In this document: piece by piece, positions 46,326 to 54,369 of the stretch
Layout: every line of letters begins with the position of its first letter
How positions within the stretch are numbered: position 1 is the first letter of the stretch
Assembly (NCBI GenBank): GCA_037127315.1
Contig: JBBBDQ010001684.1
Coordinates: 5,334,501-5,398,500, forward strand
DNA length: 64,000 nucleotides
Origin: Ascarosepion bandense
Lineage: Eukaryota; Mollusca; Cephalopoda; Sepiida; Sepiidae
Direction: 5' to 3'
Notes under the pieces: generated by a model
Seen by the model: only the letters and a program-made list of their open reading frames with translations
Told to the model about the DNA's origin: nothing
Databases searched by the model: none
Position numbers and translations under genes: made by a program

Positions 46326-46433
46326 TAGACGAAAGTGTACTAGTGGATAAGTCGTCAAACTATTTCTTTTGATAGGATATTATATATAATTTGATCTGTA
46401 GATTGATCGAGACGCCCGGACACAAACTTATTG

Positions 46434-46640
46434 ACCCCCTACTGGCCATAATTATTAGGCCACCCCAGTTTTTTTTATAAGAAATGATGCATTTCATACT
46501 ATTTTTAGTATTTATTGCCAAGTGAATAATTCTAAATGGAAATGGAATGGTTCTTTTGTTAATACTGCGCAATAACATGTATTCAAATGAACTGTTCTGG
46601 TGTTCAGTTCCCCATGCTAGTCTCTTCTTCTTATTAGCAG
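46434..46640. mobile_element. Long-TIR MITE, left half only
   Basis: CTACTGGCCATAATTATTAG and GCCACCCCAGTTTTT start a 200-bp stretch that tracks the first half of the complete copy at 49251-49648 (AATGGTTCTTTTGTTAATAC; GAACTGTTCTGGTGTTCAGT). It ends near 46640 in a CG/CA-rich microsatellite (46648-46690), so the right TIR is lost. Confidence 0.75.
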
Positions 46641-46895
46641 GCCGAAGCGCGCGCGCGCACGCACGCACACGCACACACACACACATATACACACATGCAT
46701 ATAAATATGTAAGTATTAATAACAATGATAAAGACATGAACAAAACTAACTAGATATTAAATGAAATCGGTTAGACGATATACCCAAACATATCTTTAAA
46801 AAAAATTAACATAAAAACAATTGAATTTAAAAATTTAATATTTCAACTCCCCTCTCCTTTATGTGTATGTGTTGTCACATCAACATGAATATCAT

Positions 46896-46940
46896 TTTAG
46901 TCTGATGAAGTCCTAAAGGACGAAACGCGTCACAAGCAAA
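46896..46940 (+). ncRNA. Hammerhead-like motif with bulged core (candidate)
   Basis: TCTGATGAAGTCC, loop TAAA and GGACGAAACGCGTC give CTGATGA, a 4-bp stem II and GAAA in hammerhead order. One extra A sits between CTGATGA and stem II, and no clear stem III or stem I partner is seen, so activity is doubtful. It resembles motifs known from Penelope-like retroelements. No Penelope coding was found nearby. The intact hammerhead SINE copy D lies ~300 nt downstream on the same strand. Confidence 0.35.
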
Positions 46941-47019
46941 TTTTTTCCACTTTGTAATAGACTTTCCTAAAACTGTTACGATCTATAAAAAAAAACGTTT
47001 ATATCTTCCCCCATAAAAG

Positions 47020-47276
47020 CAGTTTCCACTTCTGCGAATATGCGTGACTCTTCAGAAATTAATTCAGTTCTTTCGGTGACTGGCGTGTGTACACGTTGCT
47101 TATATACAACAAGTAAAAATTTCCCTTCTCTGATTCCATGCGCCTATGGTTTAGTGGGTGGCAACCCCCGACTGACACTAAATCGGTCGAGTTTCGTTCC
47201 CGGCCAGAAGCAAGTAGATGTGTCCAGCCACACTGATGAGCTGTGATACAGCGAAACAGGCTTGTATGTGGATGAC
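47020..47276 (+). mobile_element. Hammerhead SINE, copy D (intact ribozyme)
   Basis: From the 5' side: TTCCACTTCTGCG, TTCAGTTCTTTCGGTGACTG, AAAATTTCCCTTCTCTG, then a tRNA-like head with an A-box-like CCTATGGTTTAGTGGGTGG (about 47142-47160) and a B-box-like GAGTTTCGTTCCC (about 47189-47201). The hammerhead follows at 47228-47271, then GATGACTAATATATGTATAT. No protein is encoded. Pol III transcription from the internal boxes is likely from the box spacing. This copy represents subfamily 2, together with copy F. Confidence 0.85.
47228..47271 (+). ncRNA. Type I hammerhead ribozyme, complete core
   Basis: Stem I is CCACA (47228-47232) with TGTGG (47267-47271), five pairs. The core CTGATGA is 47233-47239. 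Stem II is GCTGT (47240-47244) with ACAGC (47248-47252) and loop GAT. GAAA is 47253-47256. Stem III is ACA (47256-47258) with TGT (47263-47265) and loop GGCT. The cleavage nucleotide is A47266 in the triplet GTA, which fits the NUH rule. Every nucleotide of the hammerhead consensus core is present. Self-cleavage would fall between 47266 and 47267, leaving a 2',3'-cyclic phosphate. Loop-loop contacts needed for fast cleavage cannot be judged by eye. Confidence 0.9.
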
Positions 47277-48289
47277 TAATATATGTATATTTGTGAGTGT
47301 GCGTCAAAAGAAGAAAGAAACAGTAACAAGCATTAAATATGAATTTAGCTCAGTCATGTCTATTAAAAGAACATGAAAATCTTTTAGAAAAAAAAAAACT
47401 ATAGTGACACGACATCGCTTTGCGGCAAACTCAGATTAAGGAATTCTTAACTCACTACCAATGATTTTAATGAGTCATGCATTATGAATGAACTGGAATG
47501 ATGACTAGAGTGATGACTGTATATTGCAAACACAAATCACGGACCGAAATCTCGCGATCTATGATTCGTGTAAAAGTGAAAACTTATCGAACAGAATTCT
47601 TTAGTTTTCCAAGCTTTTTCGCTAGACAGAAAATAGGCTAAAATTATCTCTATATTGTCCAATTATGAACGACGGTAAATTTTCATTGTAAAAATAGAAA
47701 TGTGTCTGATGATTTGGTTAATCACGTGGTAGAGCTGTTTTGTAAAAAGAAGAAAAGCCTAATATGGCGAAAGGAATCAGAGGAGGTTGACAAAAATATC
47801 ACTGCAAATTGATGTTCGCCCGGATACATGAAATTGCCTTTTTCTTTTATCGTTGATCAAGTAATAATGACTGCGCTATGAACAAACGAAACGAGGCGAA
47901 GAATGGCAGCGACTCTCGTAAAACAAAGTTGGCAAAATTGCCTTCCTTTTGTACTGATAACCAAAGAATAACTCAAGTAGGATCATCAGAATTCTTATTA
48001 ATTTGATTTTAAGATTAATTGTTGTGGCTTCTAATACATATTAATGTCTAAAGAGGATGATAATAACTCCAATAAACATTTTTACGAGCTAATTGGCATA
48101 TGTACTATTATATTTTCTCTCATATTTCGGTATATCTTCACATAATTAAATGTGTCCCAAATCAGAAAGAAATTTCATTGCCACCTTAATAACGCAATTT
48201 TACAATTAATGCTAATTACTAATCACTGAAAATTCTTGACATAACATTTGAAATGAATAACCTCACTGTTATAATAAAGACCGTTGTGC

Positions 48290-48290
<1 letters not shown>
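47277..48290. other. No gene recognised
   Basis: No open frame with motif and no shared repeat recognised. Moderate AT content, apparently unique DNA. Confidence 0.45.

Positions 48291-48324
<34 letters not shown>
48291..48324. repeat. (TA)n tail of hammerhead SINE copy B
   Basis: TA array continuous with the 3' end (minus strand) of copy B. Confidence 0.9.
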
Positions 48325-48327
<3 letters not shown>

Positions 48328-48560
48328 ATCCGCAGACAGATCTGTTTCGCTGTATCACAACTATTCAGTACGGTTAAACATCCGATTACTTCTAGCCAGC
48401 ATTGAAACCCAACCGAATTGACATCAGTCGGCGATTCTATCTCTGAGCTATAAACGCTCGGTAGAGGAAGACGGACTTTAGCGCGTTATATACAATGTAA
48501 ACACACATCAGCAGCCGAGAGTGTTCAAATTCATTTCTGAATGAACGATGCTTGGATGCG
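48325..48560 (-). mobile_element. Hammerhead SINE, copy B
   Basis: On the minus strand: AATTTGAACACTCTCGGCTG, ATATAACGCGCTAAAGTCCG, CTTCCTCTACCGAGCG, A-box-like TATAGCTCAGAGATAG, B-box-like TTGGGTTTCAATGC, then CTAGAAGTAATCGGATG, the hammerhead region and (TA)n. It aligns with copy A through the whole 5' half and with copy G through the head. A second ribozyme (copy C) lies 5' of it on the same strand. Confidence 0.8.
48330..48373 (-). ncRNA. Hammerhead ribozyme, two core substitutions
   Basis: Stem I CCGTA/TGCGG pairs (one T-G wobble). Stem II GTTGT/ACAGC pairs with a G-T wobble. GAAA and stem III ACAG-AT-CTGT are intact, with cleavage base C at 48335. The core reads CTGAATA in place of CTGATGA, so this copy is expected to be inactive. 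Confidence 0.75.
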
Positions 48561-48627
48561 TGAGTGGCTACTGTTTTTTCAAAGTGTACCATTTCTGCCA
48601 AGTGCTCAATCGAGGTGTGAGAGCGTA

Positions 48628-48685
48628 GTCATCCGCAAACAGATCCGTTTCGCTGTATCATACATCATCAATACGGTTAGACATC

Positions 48686-48690
<5 letters not shown>
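48628..48690 (-). ncRNA. Hammerhead ribozyme remnant, copy C
   Basis: On the minus strand: GTCTAACCGTA, then TTGATGA (first core C changed to T), a stem II TGTATGATACA variant, GCGAAACGGATCTGTTTGCGG split as GAAA, stem III ACGG/CTGT and cleavage base T at 48638, then GGATGACTAC. Only the ribozyme end of the SINE remains. Its tRNA head is replaced by the (TA)n/(TG)n array at 48691-48764. It lies 303 nt upstream (minus strand) of the copy B cleavage site. Confidence 0.7.

Positions 48691-48764
<74 letters not shown>
48691..48764. repeat. (TA)n(TG)n array
   Basis: TA array followed by TG array, at the 5' truncation point of copy C. Confidence 0.95.
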
Positions 48765-48766
<2 letters not shown>

Positions 48767-49079
48767 GTTTCACGGTAAGAACGTTGTTAGCATATTTCTC
48801 CTTGTTGACAACACAAATATCATAGTATCATCCACAAACAAAAAAAAAGGGTAAAAATAATGGAAGCATTATTAATAAAAAAGAAAAACCCAACACTCAA
48901 TAATATCAACTACGAACATGCTAACAACATGCTTACCATGTTCGGAACATAAAATATACACACTACTCTACAAACATAAAGAACACTAGAAACATTATGT
49001 TACAAGCAAAATAAAATTCATCCTTGAAAATGGATAAAGTATAGCTAAAAACGCTTGGATAAAAAGGAAACATTTGGAC
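48765..49079. other. No gene recognised
   Basis: AT-rich. ACATGCTAACAACATGCTTA is a local repeat. No coding. Confidence 0.4.
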
Positions 49080-49201
49080 AATTTTTATATAAAGTTCTCA
49101 GAAGAAAAATATCATAAGATCACATGAAAATTACATAGATAACTTAAGCATAATACTTTGTTTGTCATTTAATAAAACCTGCATAAAAGAGGGATTGCTG
49201 C

Positions 49202-49204
<3 letters not shown>
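49080..49204. repeat. Dispersed repeat R4, copy b
   Basis: Matches 13365-13500 (GTTCTCAGAAGAAAAAT, TTTGTCATTTAATAAAACC, TGCATAAAAGAGGGATTGCT) and is likewise followed by (TA)n. Confidence 0.55.
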
Positions 49205-49250
<46 letters not shown>

Positions 49251-49255
<5 letters not shown>

Positions 49256-49643
49256 TACCGGCCATAATTATTAGGCCACCCCAGTTTTTTAAAAGAAATG
49301 ATGTATTTCATATTATTTATAGTATTTATTGCCAAGTGGATAATTCTAAATGAAAATAGAATGGTTCTTTTGTTAATACTGCGCAATAATATGTGCATCA
49401 AATGAACTGTTCTGGTGTTCAGTTTTTGTGCACTCTTGCTCATGATAGTCTCTTCTTATTATTATTTGGCTGAAGCAAAGGCTTCCTGGCTGCCTTGTAA
49501 AAAATTGCAATGTAATATTAACAAAAGAATCATTCTATTTTCATTTAGAATTATCCACTTGGCAATAAATACTAAAAACAGTATGAAATACATTATTTAA
49601 AAAAATTTAAAAAACTGGGGCGGCCTAATAATTATGGCCGTTA

Positions 49644-49648
<5 letters not shown>
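49251..49648. mobile_element. Complete MITE with ~145-bp inverted repeats, inserted in (TA)n
   Basis: Left end TACACTACCGGCCATAATTA; right end TAATTATGGCCGTTAGTGTA. The arms pair over about 145 bp, for example TATTTATTGCCAAGTGGATA on the left against ATCCACTTGGCAATAAATAC on the right. The element sits inside a TA array (49205-49250 and 49649-49697), so TA was the target, as for Tc1/mariner/pogo. The ~100-bp centre holds no transposase. A half copy lies at 46434-46640. Confidence 0.85.
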
Positions 49649-49697
<49 letters not shown>

Positions 49698-49702
<5 letters not shown>

Positions 49703-50456
49703 CTGTTACGCTCATAAGGAGAGAAACAATAGCGAGGCAGCTTTGTCTCAGTTCATGAAAAAAATTATAATGAAGCAGCATCGGCTCCATTAACTGTCTC
49801 TATTACCAGTTATTAAAATTTACTACCAGTTATGTAAGCACTTGCCACATGTTTGCTCTTTAACAGTGCCTTATTTTATCTTTTTCTGCCTTACTTTATT
49901 TTTTGCAATAATTATGTCGTCGTGCAGTGATGAATATATATATATATTACACACAGGGAACTTATAGTAATAAACTACTAAAAGTAGACCAAAATAAAAA
50001 AAAATGTGTTCAATATCACACAAGGTGGTAGAGCAAAATATAATTAACATTTTGGTCGTCCCCGAAACCTGAAGATACCCTGACTTTTCATTGAGTACTT
50101 TTCACACTGAAATTAAATATCTTTCCTGTTAAAGGGTTTTTGCCCTTTTCTCTCGGATCATTTATGGCTATTTTAACACCTTAGCCAGCTTTGGTAATCG
50201 TTCTCTATCGGATTGTACGATTCCAACACCCCTGTGTTTTTTGCATCTTACACGGGTTATGAATGTTCCGATGTAGTTTAGCCCGAGATTCAGTACATCT
50301 CCCCTCTTGTGTTGGAGTGAAGTATTTTTTGCAACTTATCTTATTACTTGTAGTTTATTGCTTGCCATATATTTTTTATTGTTGTTTGGATTTTGTCTTT
50401 AATTGTTCTTCTGTTGGTATATTTGTGAACTTTTTCATGTTTGTCGTGCTGTGAGG
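49698..50456. other. No gene recognised; may include the 5' UTR of the Tx1-like LINE
   Basis: The last ~400 bp lead directly into the LINE ORF1 region without an obvious boundary. No other motif. Confidence 0.35.
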
Positions 50457-51330
50457 ACACAGCAGTGGCTGATTCTCCCCAGCCGAATACTACACCGGCG
50501 GTGTCGCCAACAGCTTGGACCAAAAGCCCAATTAACCCTGGAACATGGTCGTGATCAATGAAACAAAGAGCGTCGGTATCAGATACCCCACGACCGTGTT
50601 ACAGGGTTTAAAAGATGATGCAGCTCATTTCGAAATAAGAGGCGGCAATACAAGGACTACATCCAAGGGAACGAACAGTGACAGTGACAGCTACAACTAT
50701 CTCCCTGCTGACGACTGACATCAAAACAAGTTTATCAGCGTCAGCAGGGAAGCCATAGAGGAGTTTTTGAAAAGCCAAAAAATAGTGGCCAAAATATTGG
50801 CCAGAAGATCAAGAACCATGTGGGACGTCCTGCTGGGGACCGAAGATAAAGCTAAACAATTAGCTAGACGTTTGTTGGCGACCAACAGTGTACGTCTGCA
50901 AACGGAGTACATGGGCAACCGTCTGACCAGAATTATAGTCTATGTCGTTCCATTAGACATTTTGGACGATTACATGGGAGGCTTCTTTGCCAATTTTGGC
51001 AAGGTGGAAAAAGTCTCCCGTGTAGTTAGCAAAGAAGGTGTGGCAACTGGGGAGATTTGTTATCATGTAACGGTAAACTGGCAGGGTTTTAATGATATCC
51101 CCGAAATAATTCTGTGCCGGTAAAGGAAATTGTTCTTGTCCCTAGGAGTGGATTTAGCTGCAATCCAGGAGACACACTTTGTTTGAAATGTTGATGTTTG
51201 TGTGCTGTCTAGCGACTTTTTCGTCTATTCAGCATACGGAGACCAACAGGCCAGAGGTGTTTCCTTGTTGAAACGTACCCTGGGTGCGAAGGTGGAGGGT
51301 CATGCGTTATACAACGAAATCATAAGTTTG
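50457..51330 (+). mobile_element. Tx1-like LINE: ORF1 fragment joined to ORF2 endonuclease
   Basis: The open frame 50767-51123 (118 codons) encodes MWDVLLGTEDKAKQLARRLL and then RIIVYVVPLDILDDYMGGFF, FGKVEKVSRVVSKEGVATGE and FNDIPEIILC. This is the RRM-like nucleic-acid-binding region of Tx1-type ORF1 proteins, in which a CCHC zinc knuckle normally follows. Here a stop comes at once. About 30 bases later a second frame reads GVDLAAIQETHFV and then GVSLLKRTLGAKV, the start of an APE endonuclease (QETH block). The zinc knuckle and ORF2 start are therefore deleted. The similarity ends near 51330. ORF1 would coat LINE RNA; both are dead here. Confidence 0.75.
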
Positions 51331-51795
51331 ATGACTGAATAATGGATTAAACTCCGAATTGTACCACCCATATAGGACTATATATAATCCTCTGAAATAG
51401 TTTGATGCCAGGGGTACACCCGTCTGTAATAAAGCGATAAAACAAAGCCTCGATTATACATGTAATTAAAATGACTATGCTGACAGTAATGCTGTTTTAA
51501 TTTGTTGGTTTAAATTTTTGACCAGTGACAATTCATTTTTCATTTAAAATAAATTTCTATCGTAAAATACAAAATAATAATTATACATATAAACCTTTGT
51601 AATGCTTACATTAACACTTGACCACTGACAATCATTTACTATAATATATAATAAAGTTAACCTCTGAATACGGTTGAAATATTTAATGTTCTAAATCCAC
51701 GTCTTGCGTTCAAACATATTAATTTTTCCAGAGCATTTAAATTCTGTCCTTTAACAAATACAATGTATTTTTATTTATGCGTTTAATGTATGGTA
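51331..51795. other. Unassigned, with possible LINE 3' tail at 51408-51450
   Basis: GCCAGGGGTACACCCGTCTG then AATAAAGCGATAAAAC at 51408-51448 resembles 36890-36945 and could be the 3' tail of the Tx1-like LINE. The rest is AT-rich. Confidence 0.4.
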
Positions 51796-51945
51796 TGTGC
51801 CATGTATGAATGAAGTGTCCTTGCTGATATTTTAGTTTGAATACAGATACAGAAAACAAACATAGCCAACCCCCTTTTGATGGAATTAAAGGAATCATGT
51901 TGCTGGGCCGCTGATGACGTTGAATATATATATATATTTTTTAAT

Positions 51946-52781
51946 CATTTCACCCCAAGCAAGGCATTCCACTGCCACTATTGCGCTTGGGGCTACACAG
52001 GGGGAGGTAAATAGGAAGAGTGGTTAGATATAGGAAATGTCAGAAATGGGGTGAGAGATAGTTGGGTGGGTGGGAAGAGTGTTTGAAAGAATGGAAGTTA
52101 GTTTGTTAGGAGGTGTCTATTGACCTTACATTTAAACTCCTGGAGATTGTAGCCGTCGGGGAAGCAGTCATGTGGAAGAGAATTCCACAGTCGGGGAGTG
52201 CGAGAAAAGAAACTGTTGGAGTAGAAGTTGCGGTTGCATTTTATCGGTTTCACTGTAAAAGGGTGGGATCTAGTTGCTAATCTAGTATCTCGTGCAAATT
52301 CGAACCTAGGGGGCACCAGTGATCTAAGTTCATCGGAGCAGAAGCCGTGAAAGTATTTATAGAAGAGACACAGGGAAGCCACGTCGCGCCGGTTAGAGAG
52401 AGACTGCGGGCGGTCTGCCAAGTCGGTATCGATCACATTACAAACCCTCCGCTGTACCTTGTCTAGAAGCCCAAGGAGAATAGCAGGGGCACCCGACCTG
52501 ATATGGCAACAGTATTCAATGCACAGGCGGATGGTAGATTTATAAATGTGCAGGATAGATTCAGACGGAAAAAACCTCCGGGCCCTGCACAGAGAACCGA
52601 CTTTCATAGCAGCGGATTTAGCAATGGATTCGATATAGTCATTCCACTTGAGGTTCGCTGAAAGTGTGAGACCAAGGAGGCGTAGCGTTTTACTCTCTGG
52701 GAGGCAAGCCTGGTCCATGCTAATAGGAGGTAGGTGCGATTGTCTCTGATGATTAATTAATAGTAGCTTCGTTTTAGAAGC

Positions 52782-52784
<3 letters not shown>
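51946..52784 (-). mobile_element. LINE-1, best copy (5'-truncated), nested in Gypsy-1 LTR
   Basis: On the minus strand it runs from the coding region (52784) to a 3' tail ending GTGAAATGATTAAAAAA at 51946. The 3' UTR holds an 8-bp perfect hairpin, CCCCAAGC and GCTTGGGG, about 20 nt apart near 51951-51993. Other copies: 1-325, 32003-32362, 44389-44478, 53461-54112, 58014-58440. All are 5'-truncated, as expected from incomplete target-primed reverse transcription. Confidence 0.9.
52098..52718 (-). pseudogene. C-terminal part of LINE-1 ORF2 protein
   Basis: A 206-codon frame, open to the stop, encodes the region after the reverse transcriptase: LRLLGLTLSANLKWNDYIES (about residues 12-31), KVGSLCRARRFFPSESIL, IYKSTIRLCIEYCCHI, LDKVQRRVCNVI, and the end PRLWNSLPHDCFPDGYNL followed by FKCKVNRHLL. 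The order 'LG...W..HI', 'Y.s.IRp.meY', 'l..iQrR' and 'WNsLP' is typical of Jockey/CR1-type LINEs. The frame continues 5' past the first Met (INHQRQSHLPPIS). It is intact but has no RT catalytic core because of truncation at the (TA)n array. Confidence 0.85.

Positions 52785-52837
<53 letters not shown>
52785..52837. repeat. (TA)n array between LINE-1 and SINE copy E
   Basis: TA array. It marks the 5' truncation of both LINE-1 (minus) and SINE copy E (plus). Confidence 0.9.
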
Positions 52838-52838
<1 letters not shown>

Positions 52839-52920
52839 TGGGTTAAAAGCAATTGGTGTCTAACCTTACTGATGAGCTGTGATACGGCGAAACAGATCTG
52901 TCTGCGGTGAATATATATAT
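52836..52920 (+). mobile_element. Hammerhead SINE, copy E (5'-truncated)
   Basis: Only the end of the tRNA-like part (AAAAGCAATTGGTGTCTAAC) and the whole ribozyme remain, followed by TGAATATATATATATA. The 5' side joins a (TA)n array directly. Confidence 0.85.
52864..52907 (+). ncRNA. Hammerhead ribozyme, core intact, one stem I mismatch
   Basis: CTGATGA (52869-52875), stem II GCTGT/ACGGC with loop GAT (one T-G wobble), GAAA (52889-52892), stem III ACAG/CTGT with a two-base loop, and cleavage base C52902 in GTC. Stem I is CCTTA (52864-52868) with TGCGG (52903-52907): four of five positions pair, T-C mismatched at the third. Plausibly still active, probably weakened. Confidence 0.85.
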
Positions 52921-53032
52921 ATATTAATGTGGGGGCGTGTATGTGTACATAATAAGCATTCGAGTGAGAAAAAGAAAATGTTTGATTGCATTATTCTTCG
53001 AAGGCGTTATTTCTAGTTTATTTGACTTTACA

Positions 53033-53460
53033 AAAGTGGCGACGAGGAAACAAAAATATTCGTATTCTACACGTCGTAATAGGATATTCAGTTAATATTT
53101 ACCACTTCACTAAAGAGACGTCATATTTCAGGACTACAGAGAAATAACCAGGCGAAGTTATTCAAAAATTAATCTATGAAGTATTAAGCGTATTTCAGGA
53201 AAATGAAAAAACCTGAATCTACTATGATTCAAATGGTTGCGCTATAAAAGCAAAAACAACAAGAACAACAGTTGCAGCAACAAAAACAGCAACATGAATA
53301 GCAATTACAATAATAACAAAACAATACAAGTTTTTTTAAAAATTATTATGTAATAAAACTACGAAAAAAAAAACACCAGAATTATTCCCTCTAGATACTG
53401 TTGCTAATTCATTTAGCGAATTTTTATACTATCCAGACTAATTATAAAAGACATTTTTTT
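53033..53460 (+). promoter_or_regulatory. Gypsy-1 primer-binding site and leader
   Basis: TGGCGACGAGG at 53037-53047 lies four bases after the LTR end. TGG at the start matches the CCA end of a tRNA primer. The leader after it is A-rich with (CAA)n-like runs (about 53255-53320) and includes degraded gag. Interrupted at 53461 by LINE-1 sequence. Confidence 0.65.
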
Positions 53461-54112
53461 TAATCATGTCACCCCAAGCAAGGCATTCCACTGCCACTAT
53501 GTATGAATGAAGTGTCCTTGCTGATTTTTTAGTTTGAATACAGATACAGAAAACATAGTCAACCTCATTTTGATGGAATTAGAGGAATCATGTTGCTGAA
53601 CCGCTGATGACGTTGAATATAATTTTTTTTTAATCATTTCACCCCAAGCAAGGCATTCCACTGCCACTATTGCGCTTGGGGCTACATAGGGGAAGGTAAA
53701 TAGAAAGAGTGGTTAGATATAGGAAATGTCTGAAGTGGGGTGAGAGATAGTTTGGTGGGTGGAAAGAGTGTTTGAAAGAATGGAAGTTAGTTTGTTAGGA
53801 GGTGTCTATTGACCTTACATTTAAACTCCTGGAGATCGTAGCCGTCGGGGAAGCAAGCATGTGGAAGGGAATTCCACAGGCGGGAAGTGCGAGAAAATAA
53901 GCTGTTGGGATAGAAATTGCGGTTACATTTCATCGGTTTCACTGTAAAAGGGTGGGACCTAGTTGCCAGTCTAGTATCTCGGGGGCACCAGTGATCTAAG
54001 TTCATCAGAGCAGAAGCCATGAAAGTATTTATAGAAGAGGCACAGGGAAGTCACGTCACGCCGGTGAGAGAGTGACTGCAGGCGGTCAGCTAAGTCGGTA
54101 TCAATCACATTA
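53461..54112 (-). mobile_element. Composite: LINE-1 tail, LTR piece, LINE-1 3' end
   Basis: 53461-53500 is a LINE-1 3' tail. 53500-53625 repeats the Gypsy-1 LTR segment of 51801-51945 (AATGAAGTGTCCTTGCTGAT to CCGCTGATGACGTTGAATAT). 53626-54112 is a longer LINE-1 3' end that joins the LTR piece at the same point as at 51945/51946. The 77-codon frame 53787-54020 is collinear with residues 127-206 of the copy at 52098-52718, with a deletion inside the FARDTRL region. Confidence 0.8.
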
Positions 54113-54369
54113 TATATGAAATGATTTTCAAAAGTGATTCTTCACATTGGAATGATGAAAAAAAGTTCGTTTTTATTCAGAAAATTGTCCCCTGCCGAAC
54201 ATAAAAAGTATGTAAATTTTATTTTACTAAAAAAAAACTGCTGAGATAAATTTTGATAAAACTATAATAGTACTATCGAAAATATTTTGTGATAGAAGCT
54301 CATTGTTCAGTATACGTTCGCAATATTATGATTTAGTAAAGTGTCACAATGAAGATTTTGTCACTTATG

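Larger units (their letters stand above)
51796..53032 (+). mobile_element. Gypsy-1 5' LTR, split by nested insertions
   Basis: Two segments, 51796-51945 and about 52911-53032, align in order with the intact 3' LTR at 58598-58824: ATGAATGAAGTGTCC, TTGATGGAATTAAAGGAATC and GCATTCGAGTGAGAAAA, ending TTTGACTTTACA. Between them lie a LINE-1 copy, a (TA)n array and hammerhead SINE copy E. The LTR ends in CA at 53032 and TGGCGACGAGG follows four bases later, as a primer-binding site should. Confidence 0.75.
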
